Of a stretch of 64,000 bases of DNA, positions 11,935 to 23,959 are shown one piece after another. Position numbers and translations under genes: made by a program. The notes below the pieces were generated by a model. That model did no database searches, was not told the DNA's origin, and worked only from the letters and a program-made list of their open reading frames with translations. Each line of letters starts with the position of its first letter. Positions within the stretch are counted from its first letter, which is position 1. Source of the DNA: Epiperipatus broadwayi (lineage: Eukaryota > Onychophora > Udeonychophora > Euonychophora > Peripatidae); contig JAQFVV010000027.1 of assembly GCA_028023455.1 (NCBI GenBank), positions 7,933,845 to 7,997,844 of the forward strand. Direction: 5' to 3'.

Positions 11935-12700
11935 CTGGGTTCCTACTCTGAACTGTTGAAGGTGCCAGACTACCTGCTCTATCCTTGCAGGAAATCCATT
12001 TTTTTTATTACATGGATGCAGTAATCATATTGGAAGTTGTTTAATCTTATATAAAATTCTCAAATTGATTTTTTTCTTTATATTCAATATGCCCATTAAA
12101 AAAACGGTATAGATGAGCAGAAAATCTTCAGCAACTATAGCACACTGGTTTAAGTTTTGTAGAGAAGTTTATTCATGAGATGTCTCTGTTGAGACAAGGA
12201 AACAGTTAATTGGGACTGAAAAAAACCCTATTTCAAATTGATAAAGCCAGATTTTCCAGCTGCTAAAAATATAACAAAGGAAGACTGCCCAGCAGGGATC
12301 ATGTGGGTACAAGTAATGATGCCACAGTCAAACCAATTAATAAGAACTATGAGACCCAAATTGATGGATCTTGGGTTTTGGGATTTAAAAAAAATATTGA
12401 TTGATGCTACTTTTCAGTGCCGCATGAGATAGAACTGTATTAATTCCCATTGATAAAAGGGAATGCGTGGCTGGCTCTGTCATCCATTCAGATAAGTGAT
12501 CAGATTGCACAGACTTCAATAAAAGGGAGTTTAAATACTTCACTGACAACCATCAGCAAAACTAAGTAATGTAGTGATGGGTGCTCATATGCAATCTAAA
12601 ATTTTTTAAAAAGATGAGAGGCACATGAATGGATCTACCCAATCACACTTGGATTCTATTTGCTGGAAAATAGATCAAAGGAATCTGAGTGAGTGAGATT
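11935..12700 (+). pseudogene. Decayed Merlin (ISXO2-like DDE) transposase
   Basis: Pieces in shifting frames follow the order of an ISXO2/Merlin transposase. GSYSELLKVPDYLLYP (about 11938) resembles the region after the zinc motif. HWFKFCREVYS (12140-12175) resembles the W-FCRE motif. QIDKARF and KYNKGR (12235-12285) resemble the first catalytic block (normally QIDE.LF / KYNRGR). DGSWVLG (about 12362) resembles the VDGPWVFG block. SVIHSDK (about 12475) carries the second acid, NHQQN (about 12548) the NH block, and SHLDSICWKIDQRN (about 12648) the end. The first-block glutamate reads lysine, and several frameshifts and stops are present, so it is dead. Merlin elements are cut-and-paste DNA transposons related to bacterial IS1016. 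I did not find the terminal inverted repeats. Confidence 0.65.
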
Positions 12701-13135
12701 TATGCATTAAATTTCCCAAAGATGCTAATGCTATGTACAGATGGTCGAAAGGTTTATCTTATTTAAAAACTAATTCCTCTTTTGCATTTGAAATAATCAG
12801 GAAATTTTTCTTTAAATACTTATCTTACTATTCTTTTTATTTTGTAGTGTATCTATTTCGACATAGTCGGTGCTGTTTGAACCTTCCCTGGCATCCTTCT
12901 TAAATAATTAAAAGTACTTGAATTTGTAATAATAAAATCTGTAAATATTTTTTTTTTAATGTTTAAGTGTTCATTTGTTGATGGTGAAAGTAACTTTGAT
13001 ATTAATAGATAGAAAAATTATATAAATAGCTGTATACATTTGTATAAATATTAAGTCCATAAAGACCTCAAATGATCAAGTGTGAACTCTACTGCTTTGA
13101 TTCGCTATCCATGTCATGGGATCAAATGCAAATAC
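12700..13135. other. Non-coding stretch after the Merlin remnant
   Basis: No gene seen. The Merlin 3' end should lie here but I could not define it. Confidence 0.4.
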
Positions 13136-13140
13136 TGCTA

Positions 13141-13284
13141 TCTTTCTTTCATAACCAAATGTAACAAAGGAAGCATGCAACATCAGTCCTTTCTGGCAAG
13201 AAAAAAATCCGATCTTTCTTTCATAACCAAATGTAACAAAGGAAGCATGCAACATCAGTCCTTTCTGGCAAGAAAAAAATCCGA
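13141..13284. repeat. Two perfect 72-bp tandem copies
   Basis: The unit beginning TCTTTCTTTCATAACCAAAT starts at 13141 and again at 13213 and is identical by eye. The period is a multiple of three, which lets a 120-codon ORF (13082-13444) run through it. That ORF has no other sign of coding. Confidence 0.9.
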
Positions 13285-13880
13285 TTTTTTATTAATTGTA
13301 AAATTAATATGCTTTACTTTAGACAATTTCTCTTTTGGCTGCCGTATTTTACCTTATGCACATTACTTGTTTGAGCTTATCACAATTTTTATTTCGGTGG
13401 TTGTTTTTACATTTATTCAAAACAGGGTTACCACCATATATTAATTGTAATAAAATGCATTAGGATTAATTGTTTTTTCCTGTTAATTATAATATCAGAT
13501 TATTTTATGCAATTTTATTTCAGCTTATGCAAATTTCTTGTTTGAACCTACAATTGGATTTTTTTCTATTTTTTGTTTTTAACAAATAGAATTATGCAAT
13601 TTTATGCTATCTTCCTATTTTTCTTCATAGCTACATGTGTGAAAAGGTTATTAAAAAAAATCTGACTTTTTATTAATTATAAAATTAAAATGCTTTAGTT
13701 TAGGAAATTTCTCTTTCAGCACACACTGCTTGTTTGAGCTTACTGCAATTTCACTTTCAGCAGTTGTTTTTATATTTAGTCAACATGTTGTTGCTGCCAT
13801 ATATTAATTGTAAATATTAATTATAATATTAGATTATTTTAGCTTATGCATATTTGTTGTTTGACTTTGTGCAATTTTAT
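13268..13880. repeat. Diverged long-period direct repeat (~385 bp period)
   Basis: The block AAAAATCCGATTTTTTATTA (about 13274) with GCTTTACTTTAGACAATTTC returns near 13657 as AAAAATCTGACTTTTTATTA with GCTTTAGTTTAGGAAATTTC. The similarity continues through TTGTTTGAGCTTA and CCATATATTAATTGTAA. It looks like an old tandem duplication of an unidentified repeat. Confidence 0.65.
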
Positions 13881-13899
13881 TTTAACTTATATATATTTT

Positions 13900-15450
13900 A
13901 TGGATAATCTTTTGATTGGTCATGTGACTTGGTAGAGTATTTGCACATTTCTTTTTTTAATTATTGAATGGAAATTGCAATTTTGTAACAAATGCTCAAA
14001 ATAATTGGAACATTCCCTATCACCAAGATGGGTTGGTAGATCTTATTTATCACTTGGAAGTGTCAGTGGTTGGTTTGGAGTTCTCCTTAAAAACAAAAAT
14101 GGCAGAGAACACGTACTGAATGAGTACCATTCTTTCAATATATTTTCTACATTCTCTATCCATTTAATCCTTACAATTATCATAATTACGATGATGATTA
14201 TTTTTAGAATGTAAACATATTATGCAAATCCTATCATACATATGTTGCCTAAGTCTTGTTTTCTATTCATTTTTAAATCTAAATATTATTGTATAGTAAA
14301 TAAGTTTACAAACATGAATAAAATAAATAAAATTTTAAAAATAATAATAATAAAAAATCAACAAAAAATCAATTTACATACGTTTTATAGGATAATAAAA
14401 ATAAGATACCATAAAATAAAAAATATATAAAATAAATTCAATATATAAAAGAAAAAATAATATGATTAATTTATTCAGTTATAATGCAATAAAGAATAAA
14501 AGTTTAAATAATATATATTAAATTATATGTGTTACTCATAACTATGATTACAAAAAAAAGTAATTATAATAATGCAACTAAAATAAGATAGATGGGAATT
14601 TAAAATAATAAACATGATAATTATAGATATACAAAATATGTACTCATATAACATTTGAATGGTTTGTTAACCGATTGTTTTAATATCATATCAGCATTAT
14701 TTCTAGTTATATGTACTAGGACAATCATTTTATTCCAGTCTCAAAATCAATAAATCATATATACAGCTTTGCTTAATTTAAAAAACATATTTCCCAGTGC
14801 TATACATTTGACTAATCTCAATTATGATATGAATTTACTATTGATTTTCTAACTTGAAAATACGTCTAACTTATGAAATTGTCTTTTTACAAATTTAAAC
14901 AAGGTTACTGAAAAAAAAAAAAAATTCTGAAAATAAATATTTATAACAATATTTCCTAAATTATAAAATTAATCAAATGAATGAAGGGCAATTCCACTGC
15001 ATGACAAAGATCCCTAGACAGCTCCAAAGGAGAACAATAAGGGGGAGTACTCAATACGGACTGCTGGTGAATTTTCATTTCTTATTTTAACACCAACAAA
15101 ATATCATGATCAATACTTTGCTTACAAGTAGCAAATCTATTTCTTCTACTACCTTGTATAAGCTTGAGTAATCAACAAAAGCCAGACAGCAGTGGTTAAT
15201 AAATTTCTATTCAGTTTGGGAATACAGATAATGACAGCATTGGACAGGAATTTATTAAGGACTATCCTCCATCATCTACAGATTACTTACACTATGTGAC
15301 AGATCTAGAATAGGAGAATTTGGTTACTTTCTTATTTTACTTCTAGAGCAGAAACAGCTTTATATATATATAATGCCAAATAATTGAATTCTAACAGGGA
15401 TCAAGTTACCTAAAATAAAAATCACAAATCTGTTTATAATCCGATATAAA
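13900..15450. other. Non-coding AT-rich stretch
   Basis: No gene recognised. The segment about 14000-14130 is slightly less AT-rich but shows no identifiable product. Confidence 0.45.
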
Positions 15451-15454
15451 TTGC

Positions 15455-15530
15455 ATGTCTCACCTGGTCAGGATTTAAACCCCAGTGCATTAGCATGACA
15501 ATCATATATGCTAAGCACTATGCAAAGAAG
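15455..15530 (-). mobile_element. Probable tRNA-derived SINE head
   Basis: On the minus strand the segment contains GGGTTTAAATCC (15471-15482), close to the RNA polymerase III box B consensus GGTTCRANYCC. About 30-40 bases upstream is TAGTGCTTAGCATAT, a weak box A. CATGCTAATGCACTGG lies between them, like a tRNA anticodon arm. It does not fold as an intact tRNA by eye, so a SINE fragment is more likely than a tRNA gene. Confidence 0.4.
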
Positions 15531-15959
15531 ACCTCCAGTAATCAATGTATAATTAAAAAAATGATTTAAATACAGAAAAATACATATATAAAAAAAAGAT
15601 TTCAATTAATCTTTAGTATAAAGAACATTTTTGCAATATATTTAATTAAAAAATTACTATTGCATTTATTGATTTAATTATAATCCATCTTAAGTATGAA
15701 TAATTAAAATTACTATAAATAGCAAAAAAAGTTGGCAAAAAAAAATTAATGAGAAATATGGTCTTTATACCGAAATCTACAGTTAATGCAACTCCATTAC
15801 ATTGAGATTTCTGATGCCCAGATTGTTTCAATTTTATGAATTTTTTTGATTTCAAGATCTTTTACACTCTTCACTGTAAACCGAAATTCTGCAAAAAAAT
15901 ATACACAACCATTAATTTTATTGATTACAGCTTTTGTTTATAAACATATTTTTTCTGTA

Positions 15960-16570
15960 AGTATGTAGATGTTATTTTACCTAATTTATTATATGGAAGT
16001 GAAACTTAGACATCCATTGGAACAATATAAAAACATTAGAGGTTTCATTTAAGGATGCTCTGTAAAATTTACAAAATACAATGGCAAGTTCATAAAACTA
16101 ATCAATATGTTCTTCAGCTTGCTGGATGCGTTATTACAGAGCCCATTATTATAAAATCATATCTTTCTTGGAGGGAGCACATAAAATAAACAAACAATGG
16201 AAGACTTCCTAAAGGAGTGCACAATGGTAAACTTGAGCATGTTTTTGTGGGAGAAGTAGTCCCAAAATTATCAGGATTATCTCATGGATATTCTAAAGAA
16301 ATACAATGTTAACTGTTTCCCAGTGAAAAGATATGGCAAAGATTAGAATACATTAGGCCCAAAATTATCAGGATTATCTCATGGATAGTCTAAAGAAATA
16401 CAATGTTAACTGTTTCCCAGTGAAAAGATATGGCAGAGATTAGAATACATGGAGGATTACAGTTAAATAAAGTGTTGAAGTATTTCAGAGAAAAAATTTT
16501 CTTCTGAAAAAATTGACATTTTAAAATATCAAGCAAATAAAAAAATAAAACAGCATGTTCTATATGTGAA
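15960..16570 (+). pseudogene. 3' end of a second LINE family (non-RTE-C type)
   Basis: The translation contains ILPNLLYGSET, then RFHLRMLCKIYKIQWQVHKT, IIIKSYLSWREHIK, GRLPKGVHNGKLEH and VEVFQRKN. This is the C-terminal region after the RT domain in a widespread class of APE-type LINEs, whose usual form includes LYGSETW, RWAGH and RLPK-LYGEL. The same order of blocks is seen on the minus strand at 40204-40700, so the two belong to one family. Stops interrupt it. A 97-bp stretch is tandemly duplicated (16261-16357 and 16358-16454). The 5' part of the element is missing. Confidence 0.7.
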
Positions 16571-16585
16571 TGTATTTGTGGTTCT

Positions 16586-16690
16586 CTCTATCCCCCTTTT
16601 CATTCCCTCCCTTTTTCTCTCCTCCTCTCCCCTTTCCATTCCCTCTCATTATTTCTCCCACCTCCCTCTCTCTTTTTCTTTTTTTAGTTA
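16586..16690. repeat. Polypyrimidine tract (C/T-rich, ~100 bp)
   Basis: An almost pure C/T run containing CCCTCCCTTTTTCTCTCCTC. Such tracts can form triplex DNA, but here it most likely reflects simple-sequence growth at the tail of the adjacent LINE fragment. Confidence 0.8.
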
Positions 16691-16877
16691 TAACGACCAT
16701 ACTAGTTTATGAAAGACCAGTTTATTATTATTATAAGAAATATTTGTATTTATTAATAACAATATAAATACAACACAATACAATTTATTTATTGCAAAAA
16801 GTTAAAGATTATTTTTGAAATTTTGTTTAGACAACAGGTTTTTAATAACAGATATTTGGATTAATAATAGTCTATAT

Positions 16878-16888
16878 ATACTTTATCA
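16878..16888. repeat. Left target-site duplication of RTE copy A
   Basis: ATACTTTATCA here and ATACTTGATCA at 20174-20184 differ at one base and exactly bracket the element. Confidence 0.7.
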
Positions 16889-19800
16889 GGCTGCAGAAAG
16901 TAGTTTGTTATTAACTGAAAGGAGACCCTTTGATTCCTCTTGGAGGCCTTAAAGAAACCAAGCAGGGCAAATTCCTAACGTCCACTCCATATGTTCTTGT
17001 CATTGCAGCTGTTATTACTATTTGATTATTCATATAGTATAAGAACATGGATGGGCTGCTCGCCAACATGCATTAGACAGCGTGATGAGTTTATTGGCTT
17101 TTTACCTTCGAGTTTAAGAATATTTTTTCCAATTCATATAGTATAAAAACATGGATAGGCTGCTCACCAACATGCATTAGCCAGCGTGGTGAGTTTATTG
17201 GATTTTTACCTCTGAGTTTAAGAATATTTTTTCCAATATATACAATCATGACAGACAAAAATAAATCATGGCCCTTATTCCCAGGAGGCTGTAAAGTCAC
17301 CAACCAAGGCAGCGGTCAGTGGTCGAAGGCAAAGGGTGCTAAGAATCCCCTGATTGCGGACCCAGGCTGCCATTTGATGATGACTTTTTATTTAGGTACT
17401 TACAACTGCAGATCACTTTCAAGTGAAGGAAGATTGCAAGAGTTAGAAAAAGAACTGTCTTATATTAAATGAGACATTATTGGATTTTGTGAAGTTAGAA
17501 GAAAAGGTGAATAAACAAAGTAGACATATACTTTACTATAAAGGCACAAATATTGGAAATACAAGTGAAGTAGGATTCATTGTAAATAAAAAATAGAAGA
17601 ATAACATTGTGGAGATTGATGGTGTATCAGATAGAGTGGCAAGATTAGTTTTACAACTTAATAGCAGATACCAAATGCAGATAATTCAGATTTATGCCTC
17701 AACAAGTTCTCATAGTGATGAAGTTATAAAAGATTTTTATATGGATGTACAAAAGGCTTTTGATCAGAGTAAACAACATTTTAAAATTGTTATGGGAGAC
17801 TTTAATGCTAGAATTGGTAAACAAACGAAAGATGAAAATGCTGTAGGTAATTTTGGTTATGGTAATAGAAATGAGAGAGGACATAGATTTGTGGAGTTTG
17901 CAGAAAAAGAAAAACTTTATATTATGAATTCTTTTTTTGAGAAAATGTTAAAAGGAAATGGACATGGAAGCATCCAAATGAAGGTACAGCAGAATTGGAT
18001 TATATTTTGACTAACAGAAAATACATATTTCAAGATTGTAATATTCTTAATAAATTTAACACAGAAAGTGATCATCGATTAGTAAGATGTAAGATACATG
18101 TTAATGCAAAACTAGAGAGACAAAAATTATTAAGAAAAACGATATTTACAATTGATATTCCTAATCTTCAGAAACATTTTAATGAATTTAAATTAGAACT
18201 TACAAATCGGTTTCAAGTATAGTAGATTTTGAACATGATTCAGATTTGAATGACATTAATAGGAAAATATGTGATACACTTTTAAAAACTGTAACAAAGA
18301 CAGCTAGTAGAAAAAAGCAGCAACTGACCAATAAAATTTCTACTAAGACTAGAGAATTTATGAAGAAAAAAAGAAATATGAGGATATACAACAATGATGC
18401 ATTAAAAAAGATTGAATATCGTGAATTTTTTCAAATGGTACGGAAAAGAGTTGAAAATGATATAAGAAAGTATAATTGTGAACTAGTAAGGAAAGCTGTA
18501 GAAGAGAATAAAAGTCTAAAGAGTGTAAAACAACATTTTGATATTGGTAGGAAATTTATATCTGCAATAACAAAAAAAGATGGCATTATTACTAAAAAGA
18601 GAGATGACATCATGAAATGTGTAGAAGACTTCTATCAAGAATTATATAGTAATAAAACACAAGTGCCTCCTATACCTATTATATCTTCTGAATTGCCCAG
18701 AATTTTGAATGAGGAAGTGAGACATGCAACTAAATTTATGAAGAAAGGGAAGGCTCCAGGTAATAATGGAATTATAATTGATATATTAAAAAAAGCAGGT
18801 GAAGAAATAGAAATTTTTTTTAGCAAAGTTATATACCAAATGTCTAAATGATAAGGATGAACCAGATGATCGGAAGAATGCAGTATTAATATTAATATTT
18901 AAAAAAGGTGATAAAAAAGATATTAGAAATTATAGATCTATCAGTCTTTTATCAGTTTTATACAAAATTTTTACTAAGATAATTACAACTCGTCTACTGA
19001 AAACATTGGATTTCCACCAACCAAGAGAACAAGCTGGATTTAAAAGTGATTTTAGTACAGTAGATCATATCCAGGTATTGAGAGAAATTATAGAAAGGAC
19101 AAATGAATATGAGTTGTCATTATGCTTAGGATTTGTAGACTATGAAAGGCATTTGATTCTATAAACATTTCTTCAGTGATTAAAGCATTGGATCATCAAG
19201 GTGTAGATCCAGGATATTGTCATATTTTAAAGAATATTTATAAAAATGCAACAGCAACAATTAGATTACATAATGATAGTAGAAAAATGAACATTGAAAA
19301 AGGGTGTAAGACGGGGTGACTCCGTATCTCCAAAACTTTTTACAGCAGTGCTGCAAGAATTATTTTGTGGATTAAAATGGGAAGCTAAAGAAGTGAAAGT
19401 AAATGGAGATTATTTAAGTCATTTAGATTTTGCAGATGATGTAGTTGTTTTTGCCAATAATGCTTTAGAACTACAGGAATGTTACAGGAATTATCAGATG
19501 AAAGTAGGAAAGTAGAACTAAAGATAAATGTGAAAAAGACTAGTCTTTTTAATAGATTTTCTCAAAATATGAAAATAAAGATTGGATTATGATGAGTTAG
19601 AAGTTAACGGTTACAAATACCTTGGTCAGATTATTAATACAGAAGGAAATATAATGGATGAAATTAATCATAGACTTAAACTTGGGTTGGAGTGCTTTTG
19701 GAAGAAATAACTTGATACTAAAAGCGACTTTGCCTATGTGTTTGAAAAGGAAGTTTTTTAATAAATGTGTTTTGTCAGTTCTTACTTATGGATTTGAGAC

Positions 19801-20173
19801 TTGGACACTTAATAGAAGAGCAATACAGAGACTTCAGACCACTCAACAAAGTATGATATCGAAAACGCAATGTATGGGTAAGAGAACAAACAGGTGTTAC
19901 TGACTTCATTGAAAAAATTAAAAGACTGAAGTGGAGTTGGGCTGGACATATTGTTAGAAGAGATGATAATAGATGGACAATTGAAATTTTAAACTGGTTT
20001 CCAAGAGATTGTAAAAGACCCAGAAAGAGACCACGTGTGAGATGGATGGATGAAACAAGAAAGTGTGCAGGGGTGATGTGGAGAAAAGAAGCTAAAGATA
20101 GAAAAAGATGAAGTGAACTTGGAGAGACCTTCATCCTGCAGTGGATTGATAATGGTTGTTGATGATGATGATA
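16889..20173 (+). mobile_element. RTE-type LINE, copy A (full length, inactivated)
   Basis: The 5' end begins GGCTGCAGAAAG, as in copy C, and the 3' end is the (TGA)n/GATGATGATGATAA tail typical of RTE elements. It carries an AP-type endonuclease (coding starts at ATG 17248; YLGTYNCRSL about 17390; VMGDFNARIG about 17791; SDHRLV about 18068) and an RT with LDFADDVVVF at about 19425-19454. A frameshift breaks motif A at about 19147 (one A missing in DYEKAFDS), and others occur near 17470-17610, 17945, 18222, 18815, 19300, 19480 and 19575. The sequence after YKYLGQI and TYGFETWTL ends near GETFILQWIDNG. The 5' UTR contains a 104-bp tandem duplication (17028-17131 and 17132-17235). It replicates by target-primed reverse transcription when intact; this copy cannot. 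Confidence 0.9.
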
Positions 20174-20397
20174 ATACTTGATCATGAATTATTACAAAAA
20201 GTTAGATTACAGCAAAAAAAAAAATAGAAAACTAGAAAAGTTTTATTTTTTTAACCCAATATTATTATTTTCTTCTATTATTATAAAAACTTTTCATTTT
20301 AATTAATAATGAACTCTGGAACTATATAAACAATTCCCAACTAGAGCTATTGTTAGATTTATAATGAGGTCATTTCATTTGAAAAAAATTTTATATC

Positions 20398-21116
20398 TGT
20401 TGTGTTTATTCATGATTATACATATAAACACAAACGTGTATACATGTTTTAATAATATATTTATTAGTAATATATAGATACAAACATACACTCGATTTAT
20501 AATATATTTACAGATTTAAATAATGATCGCTATAATCTGCCTGCTACTGGCTAATGGGATATAGCTACTAGTTCTAATGTGAACTGTTGAAGAAGGAGCT
20601 GTACTTGTCTTAAAGATTTCTATCCGCCGTCATCTGTACTTGACAGCTTACCTCATGAGTAGGTATGGCAACTCTTCCAACTGTATTTACAGCTTGCCTC
20701 AAATTGGTTTTGATTCTGGAAGCTCCTAGTCCTTTACATGGACTTGCCTCGCTGTGTTAACTATTAGCAATCACTGCTGTTCAGGTTAGTAGGGGTTTCC
20801 TTGTTATTCTGGTTCAACTGTTGTTCTCTGGAGAACACATACCGTCTTTCAGGTTTGCAGTCGTTCTCTGGAGAACACATACCATCTTTCAGTTTTGATA
20901 GTCGTTCTCTGCCTTACCTTCAAAAAAGCTAACTATTTATTATCAAAACATCAACCTTAACAGAAACATTCAGATTCAGTGAACATCATTGCCTATTGGC
21001 TTGTTCTTGCCATTGGCTGTGCATTATCTTTTATATATATGCTTTGGTTAGCGGCAATGAATGCTCAATGATGCTGATAAGGAATAATTAGTCCATTATA
21101 TGAAAGCAAGGTGACA
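20398..21116 (-). repeat. Left-hand LTR (3' LTR of the minus-strand element)
   Basis: About 719 bases, colinear with 23259-23959. Shared blocks include TAATATATTTATTAGTAATA, CTACTAGTTCTAATGTGAAC and TGGACTTGCCTC. Copies differ by many substitutions and small indels, so the insertion is old. Confidence 0.85.
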
Positions 21117-21893
21117 TATGATATTCTCTGCCTCAGATGGAGAACATAGTCAAGCAGGTGTGCTGGAAAATATACTTTTGCTTTGTTGCTTCTGGCTCGA
21201 TAATATTCACAGTAAACCCACTGTTGTCATCATTTGAAGTTTTTGGAGCTGAAAATACATTACAGCTGACAATTTATCACTGATAGATTGCAACTGTTTA
21301 ATCTGATGAGGTTTTGCTGATGGCTGGTTTTGGAGCTGTAGATTCATTTAGCTGCTTGATACTACATCATTGGCTTGCCATTTATTTTTGTCTGGTGAAG
21401 CTTTACTGATAGCTGGTCATGAAACTATAGGTTCGTTTAACTTAAGTTGGCTCTTGTGATAATATTGTGATCAATCAGCAGTTTTAATCACTATTGTTTG
21501 AAGTATTTTTTTAAGTCCAATCACCACTATTGAAACCCATTTGGTGGTTTGAACCAGTCATGGCCTTATAAATTGCTATATTTATCTGATGCTATAACCA
21601 ACAGTAGATATATAATCTTATTAGGCATTGTAGCTTTGATTCATTGTCTGTGCCGAGAGTGTTATTTGATTGCCCTAGTAATTCGTTATTGATTTGCTTC
21701 TGGTATGCAGCTAAAATTTATTTCTTTATTAATGATAGATCAGATCTTGTTTGATACTATGGACAATGCAGACCCTAGGTTCTGTTCCATTGAGACTGGC
21801 TTTATCATTAATAATAACACAGTGTTTGGAAACAGTGACTATTTCTCATATTGCTTTTTAGAATGGCTTCATCGATTCTGTCATCACCTATTT

Positions 21894-21980
21894 AAAACAG
21901 GCAAAACCCACTATATATATTGCCACACACAGCAAGCTAGAGTAATCAATGGATGCCAGAAGGCTTGTGCATAAACTTTT
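21894..21980. mobile_element. Copy 1 of the GGCAAAACTC foldback family
   Basis: AACAGGCAAAACCCACTATA followed by ATTGCCACACACAGCAAGCT and AGAGTAATCAATGGATGCCA matches copies at 38310, 40752 and 41525. It lies inside the Ty3/gypsy-like element and so inserted after it. Confidence 0.75.
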
Positions 21981-22017
21981 ATCTCCATTTAACTACAAAA
22001 CTATGAGTCTTAAATTG

Positions 22018-22090
22018 AAAACATCTTAATGTTTTCAATCCAAGCCCATTGGCTTTTAAGATGTTTTCAATCCAAGCCCATTGGCTTATA
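22018..22090. repeat. Short tandem duplication (~41-bp unit)
   Basis: GATGTTTTCAATCCAAGCCC with ATTGGCTT occurs twice in succession, with the first copy slightly altered at its start. Confidence 0.75.
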
Positions 22091-22258
22091 TAGTCATATG
22101 GATCTGAACTCAGTTCAGCACCCATACATTTTGGTATCTTTGGTTCTTAAATAATCACAGCCACCACTATCCTATTAGGCACCTACTTGTTTAATTTTAA
22201 AGTATGCAGTTCTAGTGACCGAAAAACTTTAATATATACACACAGTATAGCAGTGTGG

Positions 22259-22612
22259 ACATTCTGTGTGTCCATGTATCGGTTCATTACATCTGTAACA
22301 ATACTTTTTACTGATTGTTGATTTATTTGAGCCGACAGCTGGGTGCTTGATTAAATCGGTGTTCTGCTTAATACTTTGAATTTTTTATTTTTTCAATGGC
22401 TTTGCTTGACTAGCTGCTTGAGATAAAACCGATTCAAAGTTTATGTCAGGATCTATTAGTAGCTTGACTCTAATATTATGATCATTTATTCCACAGAGAT
22501 AAAACGATTTCAAAGAGTTTCATTAAGGAAGTCTCTAAAATCACATTTTAATGCTAATGAATGAATTCTAACAGCAAAATCTCTAACTTTTTCTCTTTCC
22601 CCTTGGACAAAA
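22259..22612 (-). pseudogene. Gag remnant with CCHC zinc knuckle
   Basis: Minus-strand translation gives a gag-like core: RDFAVRIHSLALKCDFRDFL, then NRFICGINDHNIRVKLLIDP and FESVLSQAASQAK, about 22590-22395. It is followed by CYRCNEPIHGHTEC (22300-22259), a perfect C-x2-C-x4-H-x4-C nucleic-acid-binding knuckle. The pattern of a core ending ...RF.CGI.....I..KLL, then an alanine-rich helix and a knuckle, is characteristic of gag in metazoan Ty3/gypsy elements. At least one stop (after FLNETL) and frame breaks show decay. The N-terminal half, towards 23250, is not recognisable. Confidence 0.75.
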
Positions 22613-23258
22613 AAAATGAAATTTTTTTTTCTGCTTTATCGTTTGGGGTTTGTGAGTAAAAAAAAAATGGTTAGTAGAGATAATGCCTTGTCAAAATCTG
22701 GATCAATCGGTATCTCTGAAGTTGTTTGTGATTTAAAAACCTCTTAATTTTGGGGTCCAATTTTTTATATAAGCATGGCTAATTTCAACTCAGGCCTTTT
22801 GATCTGATTAGCCTATAAATAAAAGATTATTCAATCTTTATAGCTTGTCCAATTCTCTGGTTATGCCAGATCAAATCCTTCAATTGAGCAAATATTAACC
22901 CATTCTGTTATTTTTCTCCTCTTTATATCATGGGAGAGAAAAAAATTATTTTAATTTATGTGAGTCACTGCTCAAAATCACTTTTAATGTTTACTTGATG
23001 AGCTACTGTTTGTGTAATTGACAATTTCTAATACAGGCAAAATCTAATAACCCACTGGGGGGGGGGGGTATCTTTATTACTAGAGTAACCACTCTTGATT
23101 GATTTTGCAATATTTTATGGACATGCCAATAATGTTTGCAGTCATTTTGTCTGAATGATGACAAAATTTCCAAGATCCATGGGAGCACGATTTGTTGAAT
23201 CTTTTTTTTTCCAAACGTTGGGGAAAAAATATTTTATTTTGTCAAGCTACACCAAACC

Positions 23259-23959
23259 TGTTGTGTTTACTCATGATTACACATATAAACACAAATGAGT
23301 ATACATATGCTTTAATAATATATTTATTAGTAATATATAGATACAAACATACATTCTATTTATAATATATTTTACAATATTTACAGATTTAAGTGCCTGC
23401 TATTGTCTAGCAGGGTATATCTACTAGTTCTAATGTGAACAGTTGAAGAAGGAACTGTATATGCCTTTATAGATTCTACCGACTTCTAGCTGCTCTTGAC
23501 AGTTTGCTCGTAGGTAGGTATAACAACTCTTCCAGATGTATTAACAGCATTCCTCAAGACAGCTTTGGTTCTGGAAGCTTCCAGTCTTAAATGTGGACTT
23601 GCCTCACTGTGTTAACCATGAGCTTAAATAGCTATGGTTGGAGAATGATCACAGCTGTTCAGAATAGGGTTTTCTCTCGACAGTATATGAAGAATAAGGC
23701 TACTGTTATTCCAGTTCAACAGTTATTCTCTGGAGAACATGTACCACTTTTCAGGTTTGACAGTCACCCTCTGCAGTCAAAAAGGCAATGTATTGCCAGA
23801 TCCGCAATCTTAATGGAAATATTCAGATTCAGTGAACATTACTGCCTATTCGCCTGTTCTTGCCATATATGCATTATTGGGTAATGGCAATGAATGCTCA
23901 ATCCGATCACGATAAGAAAGGAATCTGGACTAGTCCCATTATTTGAAGGCAAAGTAATA
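23259..23959 (-). repeat. Right-hand LTR (5' LTR of the minus-strand element)
   Basis: Colinear with the left LTR; starts TGTTGTGTTTACTCATGATT. The ORF at 23591-23884 lies wholly inside it and is not a gene. Confidence 0.85.

Noticed and set aside
13082-13444. 120-codon ORF with an internal repeated peptide
   Set aside because: The repeat is a recent 72-bp DNA duplication that happens to keep frame; the rest has no coding character.
15455-15530. A functional tRNA gene
   Set aside because: Box B is good but acceptor and D arms do not pair; a SINE head fits better.
23591-23884. 97-codon plus-strand ORF
   Set aside because: Lies entirely inside the right LTR of a minus-strand element, and the left LTR does not preserve it.
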